A DNA stretch of 64,000 nt, taken from the NCBI GenBank assembly GCA_021018995.1, contig CM037587.1, positions 59,742,104-59,806,103 on the forward strand, in the 5' to 3' direction. Below the pieces are notes generated by a model. It made no database searches, had not been told where the DNA came from, and saw nothing but the letters and a program-made list of their open reading frames with translations. Positions 22,481-32,118 of this stretch are shown here, piece by piece (position 1 is the stretch's first letter; each line of letters starts with the position of its first letter). The DNA comes from Chloranthus sessilifolius (lineage: Eukaryota > Streptophyta > Magnoliopsida > Chloranthales > Chloranthaceae). Both the position numbers and the translations under genes were made by a program.

Positions 22481-23215
22481 TCTGTGGCTGTGCAATTTGA
22501 CATGCCCGGATCTTTTTCCAATCCTTTTCACAGCTAAACCATCTTCTTTATTGAACATATATTTTTAATTCTAACAATTCTCAACAGATTTTCATACAGA
22601 GGTTTTCAATACATACCTCTTTTTGGCTTTAAACGGTAGATCCCTTCGTACCGATTCATGCACCGGAACCAGTTTCTAAACTCATAGGTTTAATGGCATC
22701 AGTTCTGTCCATTATAACCCTTCTTCCATGGCACAGATCTGTAGACACAGGGATGTCCTCTCCTCTAACCTTCTCTTTTAATAGCTCAAACTGATCCAAA
22801 GATCATCACCAATCTAATCAATGGTCAAGATGGAAAGAGGAGCTCTCTTTCTTCCTAGATCTGGAAATCAAATGGGACCTTGAATGGTTAGGTCCTTAGA
22901 GCTTTTCCAACGAGAGAGAAAACAAAGCTTCTCTTGCACTCTCTCTTATAACCAAGTTAAGTAACCACAAATATCTAGATATTTACAATTGTAACTTATC
23001 TACTTAAGTTGGAATTTATTCCTTGCTAACCACTAACACATCTTTATTGTGTATGCCATTGTGTACATGACTTGTACACCTTTCTAGGCTAATTCCTCTG
23101 GCCATTAGTCTTATCATAGCCCTGGTTCATCAAAAACCAAAATTATTCCACAATATTTTCTGACACGCTTACCGAGGTAAACGAAAAAATATGTCAAAAT
23201 ATCAGGGATATTACA

Positions 23216-23866
23216 GATGTCCCCCTACCATAAAAATTTAAGATGCCATCATTCGACAAATATAATGGCACAGGCAACCCCATCACCCACTTAAAATCTT
23301 ACTGTGAGGATATGTGCCAGTACGGCGGAGATGAACGACTCCTCGTCAAAGTGTTCCAAAAGAGTTTAATGAGTCCAATACTGAGATGGTTCACATCCCT
23401 AGAACCATCCATGTTAAAAACTTGGAAAGATCTGACACACTTATTCCAAGAACAGTATGTCTATAACATGGACATAGAGCCAAAAAAGTTAGATCTGGCC
23501 CGTTTGAAGTAAAGGCATGATGAAACTTTCAGTGCCTACTTAGGAAGGTGGAGGGCATTGGCCGCCCAGGTGACCCACCGGACTCCTGATGATGAGCTGA
23601 TTGAATTGATAACCAAGGGAGCTCTCCCAGTCATCGCGGATTTTTTGGTATATCAGCAATAGCCCAATTTTGCTGATTTGGTTTGAAATGCCAACCGTTG
23701 CGAAGACGCCGTTAGAGAGGGTAGGTTGGGAAAGAGCGTGGCCAACGGGGCCACCAGGGTTCAAAAGGCTGTCGAACCAAGAATCGAAAGAAGACCAGGG
23801 ACAGAGGTACAAAACATCGTTTACCCCCAGGCCAATACCAATCCCCCCTCGATACAGCTCTAGGCC
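23216..23866 (+). pseudogene. gag: Tat-like gag core (copy A, continued)
   Basis: This resumes the gag split at 12667. It encodes MPSFDKYNGTGNPITHLKSY, LRWFTSLEPSMLKTWKDLTH, then after a stop AYLGRWRALAAQVTHR and NANRCEDAVREG: the conserved Ty3/gypsy capsid region. It aligns with E2 at 44275-44900. Stops at 23510 and 23660 and a frame change kill it. The copy ends abruptly at 23866, where the Athila-like LTR begins; the five bases AGGCC (23862-23866) are the presumed target site. Confidence 0.85.
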
Positions 23867-24082
23867 TGTTGAGAACTGGAAAACACCATTTTCCACCCCT
23901 TAATCTGGGCCTTGATAGACCTTGAGAGAACTAAATAAGTGTTTTAGGTGCTTGTTTTATAGCTAACAACAAAGGCAGGCTTAACTCTGAAAGTAGCTTA
24001 AAAGTACCAAAATTATGATGACCCATCTTGATCTGGAGGAAGAAGGAGAAGGGACAACCTCACTGGCCATTCGGAAAGAAGA

Positions 24083-24440
24083 ATGCACTACAGAAATCTA
24101 TTCAAAAAGAACCTGATCTATTCGAAAAGAACTAAAGCTCCAGGCTTGGTTTTCGAAGAGCACCTGATCTATTCAAAAAGAACTAAAGCTCCAGGCTTGG
24201 TTTTCGAAGTGCACCTGATCTATTCGAAAGGAACCAAACTCACTGATGATCTATTCGAAAAGAAGAAAACTCCTTGCGAACAGCACCAGATCTGTGCGAA
24301 TAGAGCTCCAGAAGTCATATTTCCCTTCGAAAAGGTCCTCAATTTGTACGAATAGAGCTCCAGAAGTCATATTTCCCTTCAAAAAGGTCCTCAATCTGTG
24401 CGAATAAAGCTCCAGAAGTTACAGTACCTTTCGAAAAGGT
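24083..24440 (+). repeat. ATTCGAAAAG motif array (5' LTR)
   Basis: About 14 copies of TTCGAAAAG or TGCGAATAG-like sites, partly as a 51-bp direct repeat (ACTAAAGCTCCAGGCTTGGT at 24131 and 24182). The same motif recurs at 31262-31745. Confidence 0.88.
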
Positions 24441-24814
24441 CCCCAAACTGTGTGAAATCGTATTCTGAAGATTCCCAGCATCTGTAAGGGCAATTCAGTA
24501 ATCTCTGCACGTGCCCCAATGTATTTAAAAACCCAGGGGGCACTCTGGAAGATTTTGAGCACGAATCAGAGGCATATTCCACTCCATGTGAACACCCAAA
24601 GATGAAATTACTTGGCGGGAACTTTTAGAAGCTCAAACAGATTTTTGAATTACATAACAGAATTGATGCCTTTGTCTCCTGATTGGCTGAACCAGATCAA
24701 GCAGTTCTGATTGGCTAGAACAGATCGGGATCCTTGTGCTCGACTCCTATTAGCTGATATAGATCTAACCAATTCTGATTGGTTGATGCACATCTGAGCT
24801 GGACTTGGGGAAAA

Positions 24815-24824
24815 CTATAAATAG
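24815..24824 (+). promoter_or_regulatory. TATA box of the Athila-like LTR
   Basis: CTATAAATAG, about 950 bases into the LTR. A good plant TATA consensus. Confidence 0.6.
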
Positions 24825-25714
24825 ACGAACTATTTGCCCAATTTGGGCATCCAGAATTTGAGTTTCATTCCTACTGCCCTATTTCCAATTCAGATTAAGA
24901 TAGCTTGTCTGAAACTTCTGTAATAGCCTAGCTTTTGTCTGTAACTGATAACTGTGAGATACTTATATAATTCAAGTGAGAATTGTATTCAAGACTACAA
25001 ATCCGAGGCATTTTGGTGGATTTGAAAAGGTTACTTTCATTAGTACGTTCTCAATCGGATTCATGTTGAGGGTTCATTGTGATCTCCTCACTCATTAGAC
25101 TCCTTTAGATTTACTACTTTTAAGTAATTTCCCTTAATTCACTATCCCTGTGAGAATCTGTGTTTGTAACCTGGTTCTTACAGCATTTGTAGTGGTGATT
25201 ATGTTCTGAATCAAGACTTTAGATTGAAAACTATTGGATGATCTGTGTCCATGACAGTGGACAGATCATAGCCATAAGTTCAACTCAATTCTAATCCTTG
25301 AATTGGATTATTTTCTCTTACATCTGAGCTAGTAGCCAGATGAAGATTTGATACTTTCTCAACTGTATTACACTATTTCTCACTCTGCAATCAATTACTA
25401 AGCTTAAGTAGCTGTTATTCCTCCATTCTTATTAATTTTGCATCCAATTCCCCCAACTCGGATCTGGATCACTTGTTTTACAACTAAATAAGATCTGGAG
25501 GTTTATCATACATTTTAAATCAATTCCCTGTGGACGATCTTTTACTCACATTTAAAACTTGCTACAATTGGCCCTGATCTTGCAGGCTAATTAACTTCTC
25601 TCTGTGCTAATATTTCTTTATTCTTTTTAGTTTTTCAATTTCAGTATAATTCATCCTTTGCAAATCTATTTTCAAAATACAAATAAATCATGCACACTTA
25701 GGACAACAAGTTTT

Positions 25715-25732
25715 TGGCGCCGTTGCCGGGGA
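25715..25732 (+). other. Primer-binding site, tRNA-Asp type
   Basis: TGGCGCCGTTGCCGGGGA, six bases after the LTR. This is the well-known plant tRNA-Asp complement used by Athila-type elements. Confidence 0.95.
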
Positions 25733-25902
25733 ATAGATTTTAAAATAGGTAGATCTAAGTTTTTTTTTAATTTTACATCAGTGCTAACTGTTCTATTATT
25801 TAAATCTATGCAGTTATTCCTATACATTTGAGCTTGGAATCTACTCAGTAAGGAGTATTGAAGGTTTGCTTTGCATAATTTTTCTCTCTATTTCTATGTT
25901 GT

Positions 25903-26732
25903 ATGTTTGGTAGGAGGACTCTCAATCCTGAGATTGTCCCTCTAAATTTAGAAGTTGAAAGGCTACTAAGAACCAGACAAACATCATAGAATTTTACTAA
26001 GACTGCTAATATGGGTGAGCAACCTAGACTCTTGAGGGATTACTTTGCACCTGGTGCGTATAATTCCCCATTTTGCATTCAATTTCTTACTATTGAAGGA
26101 AATTATGAAATCAAATCATCAACTATCCAGATGCTTCCTTCCTTCCATGGTTTGAGTAAGGAGGATCCATACAAGCATGTGGATGAATTTTTGTCTCTTT
26201 GTACCACATTCAACATAGCTGGACTAGGTCCAGAGGCAACCAAGCTTAGGCTCTTTCCTTTTTCATTAAAGGACAAAGCTAGAGCATGGCTGTCCATGTT
26301 GCCACCAAATAGTATTACTTCTTGGAATGATTTGCAGTGTCAATTTTTAGCCAAATACTTCCCTATGTCTAAGACCAGCCAGTTGAGATAAAACATTGTT
26401 ACTTTCTCGCAACACTCAACTAAAACTTTCCATGAAGTATGGGAAAGGTTTAAGGAACTTTTAAGGCAATGTCCTCATCATCAAGTTCCTCAATGGCAGC
26501 TTGTTCAAAGCTTCTATCAGGGAATTGATTAAAAGGGTAAGAATATGGTAGATGCTTCCTGTGGAGGCACCTATTTACAAAAAACAGTTGAGGAGGTCTA
26601 GAACCTATTTGAAGTTATTGGTGAAAATTTAACCCAACAAGAATCTCTGTCAAGAGACATTGAGAATCCTGCTCGGTTGAATAAAGAGCAGACTACCAAG
26701 GCAAAGATTTTCAGCAGCCCATTCCACAACCG
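25903..26732 (+). pseudogene. gag: Athila-like gag
   Basis: I choose ATG 25903 because its frame (MFGRRTLNPEIVPLNLEVER) runs into the better-known block at 26011 (GEQPRLLRDYFAPGAYNSPF) with one stop, TAG 25987. The capsid core follows: MLPSFHGLSKEDPYKHVDEF, FPFSLKDKARAWLSMLPPNS, LAKYFPMSKTSQLR. Then come a TAA at 26389 and further stops near 26530 and 26598. No CCHC zinc finger is visible, which is common in this lineage. Dead gene. Confidence 0.85.
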
Positions 26733-27971
26733 ATGGCACAACCTATGCATCAAATTGTCCCATCTCAGCCTCCTTCCAGATCTCCTTTTGAAGACCAAGT
26801 TCTAACCTCACTCCAGAATTTAGGGTTTTTAACTCAGACTGTAAACTTTCACAGTCAGAGTATTAAGAAAATTGAAGATACATTGGGTCAAATTTCAAAT
26901 ACATTGGCTAGAAGAGAGGAAGACAGGTTACCCAGTCAACCCTTGAACAATTCTAAAGGACAGTTCATGGTTGGAGATGCCTCTGTTTCACATGAAGAAG
27001 TAAAAGCTATCACTACTTTGAGAAGTGCAAGAGTTATAAATAACAATGTGGATACAGAAAAAGAAGAAGGAAAAAATGAGAAAACTGCTAGGAACATGCA
27101 GCAGGAGCAGCATGATATTAGCATTGGGGATGCTGATGTACCTCAGAAAAATCAAAAAAATAAAAAACAGAAAAATCAAAAAAAATTTGGTGATGATGCT
27201 AAGGTTGTAAATGAAGGACTAGTTCCTCATTTACCATTTCCCCATGTCATGAAATCTGCATCCTCTTTTGATAAAGGGAATACAAAAATAGATGGAACGA
27301 TGGAGACTTTCAAGCAAGTCAAGATAAATCTTCCTTTGCTTGATGCAATCAAGCAAGTCCCAGCTTATGCAAAGTTTTTGAAGGACATTTACACACACAA
27401 AAGACAATCTAGGATCCAGTTATCCAAGAAGGTCTTTGCTGTGGAGAAAGTTAAACAGGTTTTGTCCATTGCCACACCTCCTAAACTCCAAGATCCTGGA
27501 ATCCCCACAATCCCTTGCATTATTGGGGAACATACCATTGAAAAGGCTTTATTAGATTTGGGTGCTAGTGTCAACCTGCTTCCATATTCTCTATATGAGA
27601 AACTAGGTTTGGGAGAGTTAAAACTCACTCATGTGGTGTTACAACTAGCAGATAGATCTGAAAGAAAGCCAGTTGGGGTGATTGAGGATGTGTTGGTAGG
27701 AGTAGATAAGTTTTTCTACCCTGCTGATTTTCTGGTATTGGATATGGAACCTACAAAAAGCAGAACTTCCATCCCTATCATTTTGGGGAGACCATTCCTG
27801 GCTATAGCCAATGCTTGTATTCAATGCAGGTCTGGTATTATGGAAGTATCTTTCAGAAATATGAAGGTGAAGTTAAATGTTTACAATGCAGTTACCCAGC
27901 CTCTGTTCAATTCTGAAGAGTGCTTTCTTATTGATTTGTTGGATGAACTGGTAGAGGAAACTCTACCATAG
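26733..27971 (+). CDS. Gag C-terminus plus aspartic protease (Athila-like)
   Basis: A 412-codon frame still open. Residues 1-80 continue gag. A Lys/Asn/Gln-rich linker (QKNQKNKKQKNQKK) lies near 135-150. The protease starts about residue 255: ALLDLGASVNLLPYS holds the catalytic D-L-G of Athila-type enzymes, and IPIILGRPFLA gives the later ILGR motif, so the protease fold looks complete. The protease would cleave the gag-pol polyprotein. It ends with TAG at 27969, where an undamaged element would read on into reverse transcriptase, so the open frame is a piece of a broken polyprotein; ATG 26733 is not a natural start. Confidence 0.75.
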   Translation: MAQPMHQIVPSQPPSRSPFEDQVLTSLQNLGFLTQTVNFHSQSIKKIEDTLGQISNTLARREEDRLPSQPLNNSKGQFMVGDASVSHEEVKAITTLRSARVINNNVDTEKEEGKNEKTARNMQQEQHDISIGDADVPQKNQKNKKQKNQKKFGDDAKVVNEGLVPHLPFPHVMKSASSFDKGNTKIDGTMETFKQVKINLPLLDAIKQVPAYAKFLKDIYTHKRQSRIQLSKKVFAVEKVKQVLSIATPPKLQDPGIPTIPCIIGEHTIEKALLDLGASVNLLPYSLYEKLGLGELKLTHVVLQLADRSERKPVGVIEDVLVGVDKFFYPADFLVLDMEPTKSRTSIPIILGRPFLAIANACIQCRSGIMEVSFRNMKVKLNVYNAVTQPLFNSEECFLIDLLDELVEETLP

Positions 27972-29708
27972 TTTTTGTAGTGTAAGGATTTAACCACATA
28001 TTTTGAAGATGTTTGGAGAAATGTTATGGAAGATACAGCTTGTGCTTCAAAGATTGAAGAGGTCAAAGCTGTGCAAGAAACTCATGTCCAAATAGCAAGG
28101 TTTTCTTCATGGAAACCTACTATCTTTCCCCTTCCATAAACAGCCAAGGTACCTTTGTTACCTTCTCTTCTCAGCCCACCTAATTTAGAGTTGAAACAGT
28201 TTCCAGAAAATTTGAAATATGTGCTTTTAGGAGACCATAAAATATTGCCTGTGATTATTTCTTCCTCCCTCACTGAGGAGCAGGAGGAAGAGTTGTTGAT
28301 TGTATTGAAACAGCATAAGAGGGCAATTGGCTGGACTATTTCTGATTTAGGAGGAATCAGTCCAGCTGTTTGCATACATAAAATTCACTTGGAAGAAGGT
28401 GCAAAGCCTTCTAGAGAAATATAGAGGAGGCTGAATCCTCATATGCAAGAAGTGGTCATGAAGGAGGTTGTTAAGTTGTTGGATGCAGGGGTCATTTACC
28501 CCATCTCAGATTCAGCTTGGGTGGCACCTGCACAGGTGGTACCTAAGAAATCTAGGATTACTGTTGTAACCACAGATTCTGGTGAGATCATTTCAACCAG
28601 ACAAACAACTGGTTGGAGGGTTTGTATTGATTACTGAAAGCTCAACACAATGACCAGAAAAGACCATTTCCCTCTTCCATTCATTGATCAGATTTTAGAT
28701 AAGCTCGCAGGAAAAGCTTATTACTATTTTCTTAATGGTTACTCTGGTTACAACCAGATTCCTGTGTATCAACAAGATCAGGAAAAGACCACATTCACTT
28801 GCCCCTTTGGCACTTTTGCTTATAGGAGGATGCCTTTTGGTCTTTGTAATGCCCCTGCTACCTTTCAAAGATGTATGTACTCCATTTTCTCTGATATGAT
28901 TGACCAATTTATGGAGATTTTTATGGATGAATTTTCAATATATGGAGACAGTTTTGCCCAGTGTTTACATCATCTCAGCCTGGTGTTACAGAGATGTGAG
29001 GAAACTAATTTAGTTTTGAGCTGGGAGAAGAGCCATTTCATGGTCACCCAAGGCATTGTCCTTGGCCATGTTGTCTCCCATAAGGGCATTGAGGTGGACA
29101 GAGCAAAAATAGATTTAATTGCACATTTGTCTCCTCCCAAAATTGTTAAGCAAATCAGAAGTTTCTTGGGGCATGCTGGATTTTACAGGAGGTTCATTAA
29201 GGACTTCAGTAAAATTTCCAAGCCTCTTTGCCATTTATTGTGCCAAGATGTCTCTTTTGTTTTCAATGATGAATGCCTTAGGGCATTTGAATTCTTAAAA
29301 AACTATTTGATTTTAGCTCCAATACTACAGTCTCCAAACTATTCCCTGCCCTTTGAGCTGATGTGTGATGCATCAGATTATGCTTTGGGGGCTATTCTTG
29401 GGCAGAGAAAGGATAAGCTGCCTCATGTCATAGCTTATGCTAGTAGATCAATGATTGATGCACAGCTTAATTACACAACAACTGAGAAAGAGCTGCTGGC
29501 AGTTATTTTTGCTTTGGAGAAATTCAGGTCATATGTTTTGGGTTCACAAATTGTGGTGTTCACTGACCACTCAGCCATGAAATACCTTCTGTCTAAGAAG
29601 GATACCAAACCAAGATTAATTAGGTGGATCCTCCTATTGCAAGAGTTTGATTTGCAGATTAAAGACAAAAAGGGTGTGAAAAATGTGGTGGCTGATCACC
29701 TGTCTTGA
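27972..29708 (+). pseudogene. pol: Reverse transcriptase and RNase H (Athila-like)
   Basis: The frame carries stops at 27978, 28138, 28422 (REI*RRLNPHM) and 28636 (CIDY*KLN), the last two where CAG or CGA is usual. RT motifs: [24 protein letters not shown] (the usual catalytic D of FLDGYSG is N), [16 protein letters not shown] and [10 protein letters not shown] (usual FMDD, here FMDE). RNase H is open: [56 protein letters not shown]. Two RT catalytic aspartates are replaced, so the polymerase could not work even with the stops repaired. A stop follows at 29706. Confidence 0.9.
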
Positions 29709-31082
29709 ATTCTAACTGCTGAGATTGATAGGTTGCCTATCAATGACTCTTTTCCTGATGAGCAACTTTTTGCTATCAGTGTGCATACCCCTTGGTTTAT
29801 AAATATAGTCAACTTTTTGGCTACTGGAAGGACCACCCAACACTGGAATAAAATGGATAAAGATCTCTTATTTTCAAAGGCTAAACATTTTATTTGGGAG
29901 GATCCTTACCTGTTCAAGATTTGTGCAGACCAAATCATTAGAAGATGTGTCCATGAAGAAGACTTCCACAGCATACTTTCCATGTGTCATGAGCAGGCCT
30001 GTGGATGTCATTTTAGTTGAAATAAAACTGCTGCAAAGGTTTTGCAGTGTGGATTTTATTGGCCCACACTCTTCAAAGATGCACTGTAGCACTGTAAATC
30101 TTGTCAGAACTGCCAGAGATTGGGCAGCATTTTCAAGAAAAATTCAATGCCTTTATAGCCCATTTTGGTAGTTGAATTGTTTGATATTTGGGGGATAGAT
30201 TTTATGGGACCTTTTCCTCCTTCAAATGATTTTAATTTCATCTTAGTAGCTATGGATTATGTATCCAAATGGGTTGAAGCCACAGCCACTTAAACCAATG
30301 ACCACAGAGTTGTCCTTAAATTCTTAAAGGATAATATCTTTTCCAGGTTTGGTTCCCCCAGAGCCATTATCAGTGATGGGGGAAGCCATTTTTGTAACAA
30401 GCATTTTGAGGCTCTATTGAAAAAGTATTCTGTGACTCACAGAGAAGCTACTCCATATCATCCACAGACCAGTGGACAAGTGGAGATTTCCAATAGAAAA
30501 ATCAAACATATACTGGAAAAGACTGTGAGGAAGGACAGAAAGGATTGGTCCTTTAAGCTGAATGATGCATTGTGGGCATATAGGGAAGCCTATAAAACCC
30601 CAATTGGTATGTCCCCATTCAGATTGGTCTATGGTAAAGCATGCCATTTACCAGTGGAGTTAGAATATAAGGCCTTTTGGGCCATTAAAACTTTAAACAT
30701 GGATCTTACTACTGCTGGTAATCACAGGAAACTGCAGCTCTCTAAGTTGGAAGAGCTGAGGATGGATGCATACACCAATGCAAGATTTTACAAAGAAAAA
30801 GTTAAGGCTTTCTCTGACAAAAATCTGCTGAGAAAAGAGTTCACAGCTGGCTCTAAGGTATGGTTATTCAACTCAAAACTCAAGTTTTTTCCTGGAAAGC
30901 TGAGATCTAGATGGGAAGGGCCATATACTGTCATTCAAGCATCTCCATCCGAAGCTATTGAAATTATGAACCCAAGTGATGGGAAAACCTTGAAAGTAAA
31001 TGGTCAGAGGCTCAAACCATGCATTGAAAATATCCTAGAGCCTGTGATGACCATCTATCATCAAGAACCTCCACAAATCTAA
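29709..31082 (+). pseudogene. pol: Integrase (Athila-like)
   Basis: The zinc-binding part (MCHEQACGCHFS, HCKSCQNCQRLG) is split by a stop near 30018. The core reads [15 protein letters not shown] (first D), [14 protein letters not shown] (second D) and [16 protein letters not shown] (E), so the DDE triad seems kept. From 30417 a 221-codon frame is open: [20 protein letters not shown], then the C-terminal [20 protein letters not shown]. No chromodomain, as expected for Athila. It ends at 31082. Confidence 0.88.
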
Positions 31083-32118
31083 TGTCACACAACTGTATCA
31101 TATGTATTTTAATTGTGTCTGTTCTGTGTTTGTTTGCATAGTTTTGTGTCTCTCTGTTTTAGTCATGGTTTAGTTAAATGTTTGAGATAAGAAATTCCAA
31201 TGATTATAATGTGGAGAATTTGTTAAAAAAAAAAAAATCAGTTCTGTACTTCAGAGCATTTGTTCAAAAGTAAATTAATACTTTTCGAAAAGTTTTACAG
31301 TCAATTCGAAAAGTTTTACTCAATTCGAAAAGTTTTACAGTCTATGTGAAGAATCAATTCGCAAAGAAAAATTCATTTCGAAAAGTATAATCTCCTTTTC
31401 GAAAAGGATTTGAACCTGTAACTACAACAGCTCGAAAAGAATGATAAACTTTATGAATAGATGCAGATCTTTTCAAATAGATGTTTCTGAAGCCATTTGC
31501 TTTTCGAATAGATGTTTCTGAAGCCATTTGCTTTTCGAATAGCTGTTTCTGAAGCCATTTGCTTTTCGAATAGATGTTTCTGAAGTCATTTGCTTTTCGA
31601 ATAGCTGTTTCTAAAGCCATTTACTTTTCGAATAGCTGTTTCTGAAGTCATTTTCTTTGCGAAAGGTATTGATGCCATTCTCCTTTTTGAAAAGGACTTT
31701 TTTTGAACTTTTCGAAGACTTCAATACTGCTTTGCGAAATCGATTTAAACATATTTAAACCCATTCGAATCGAGGGTTTCATAATCGAAAGCACTTTCAG
31801 CTTGTACTATTTCGCAGAAAACCCTTTTTTTTTCATCTCTGCGTTCTTTTGGAGCTCAGATCCAATTTCCTTCATTTCTTTTTTGCTGATTAAGCTTGAA
31901 GAGAAGAATCTTTTGCCTCAGATTCTAGTGGATTTGATCAAGCGGTCAGAGATTTTGAGCAAACCCTAGGTTTTGGTAATTTTCTCTCCATATACTCTGT
32001 TTGTGCTTTACAAATTTGATTTCTGTGTAAGCATACATTGTCTGAGATTCAAGAGAGTTGTCTGTTCATTGTTGTTAGAAGGAGGAATTATTTGAAGAAG
32101 TTTTTAAAAATTGTTAAA
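31083..32118 (+). other. Spacer between integrase and accessory ORF, with 5' leader features
   Basis: Non-coding. It starts with a pyrimidine-rich run, holds the TTCGAAAAG array and 31-bp minisatellite, then a TATTTAAACCC stretch at about 31752 that could be a TATA-like box, followed by a leader-like TTTCGCAGAAAACCC region and TTTCTCTCCATATACTC. The layout (array, TATA-like site, leader, ATG) resembles the LTR itself. Confidence 0.5.
31262..31745 (+). repeat. TTCGAAAAG array with 31-bp minisatellite
   Basis: First come five AATTCGAAAAGTTTTAC-like copies (31280-31400). From about 31472 a 31-bp unit follows, TGTTTCTGAAGCCATTTGCT then TTTCGAATAG, with TGTTTCTG at 31482, 31513, 31544, 31575, 31606 and 31637. 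The motif is the same as in this element's LTR. It lies 370-850 bases upstream of ATG 32119. Confidence 0.92.

Larger units (their letters stand above)
12668..23215 (-). mobile_element. Complete Tekay/Del-like chromovirus, minus strand, defective
   Basis: This 10.5-kb Ty3/gypsy element lies in the minus orientation: 5' LTR 20978-23215, primer site 20964-20975, gag 20066-20876, RT/RNase H remnant 19341-20071, integrase with chromodomain 17762-19334, accessory ORF remnant 15438-16716, polypurine tract 14883-14896 and 3' LTR 12668-14882. The 5-bp duplication GATGT is perfect, so both ends are certain. It is inserted in the gag of Tat-like copy A. An internal deletion removed the gag zinc finger, the protease and the RT fingers and palm, so it cannot have moved by itself in its present form. 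Confidence 0.93.
20978..23215 (-). repeat. 5' LTR of the chromovirus
   Basis: 2238 bp, partner of 12668-14882. It carries the conserved ACGTCA/stem-loop block at 21421-21450 and the TCGATGGTCGA array at 22320-22480. It looks cleaner than its partner in the divergent patches: here GACAGTCGATTTTCGAAATC keeps the array pattern that is lost near 14125. Confidence 0.93.
23867..25708 (+). repeat. 5' LTR of the Athila-like element
   Basis: 1842 bp, TGTTGAGAAC...GACAACA, so the ends form a TGTTG/CAACA inverted repeat. Over the 110 bases shared with the 3' LTR start (36221-36330) I count four substitutions and one indel. It includes a TATA box at 24815 and a TTCGAAAAG array at 24083-24440. The LTR 3' part resembles the solo LTRs at 38064 and 58834. 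Confidence 0.92.

Noticed and set aside
27956-27985. TTTTGTAGTG as the second CACTA end
   Set aside because: It lies within Athila-like pol sequence between protease and RT and has no subterminal repeats.
31354-31620. Minus-strand repeat protein (FRNIYSK units)
   Set aside because: Reverse reading of the 31-bp minisatellite; 31 is not a multiple of three, so the apparent repeat protein shifts frame between units.
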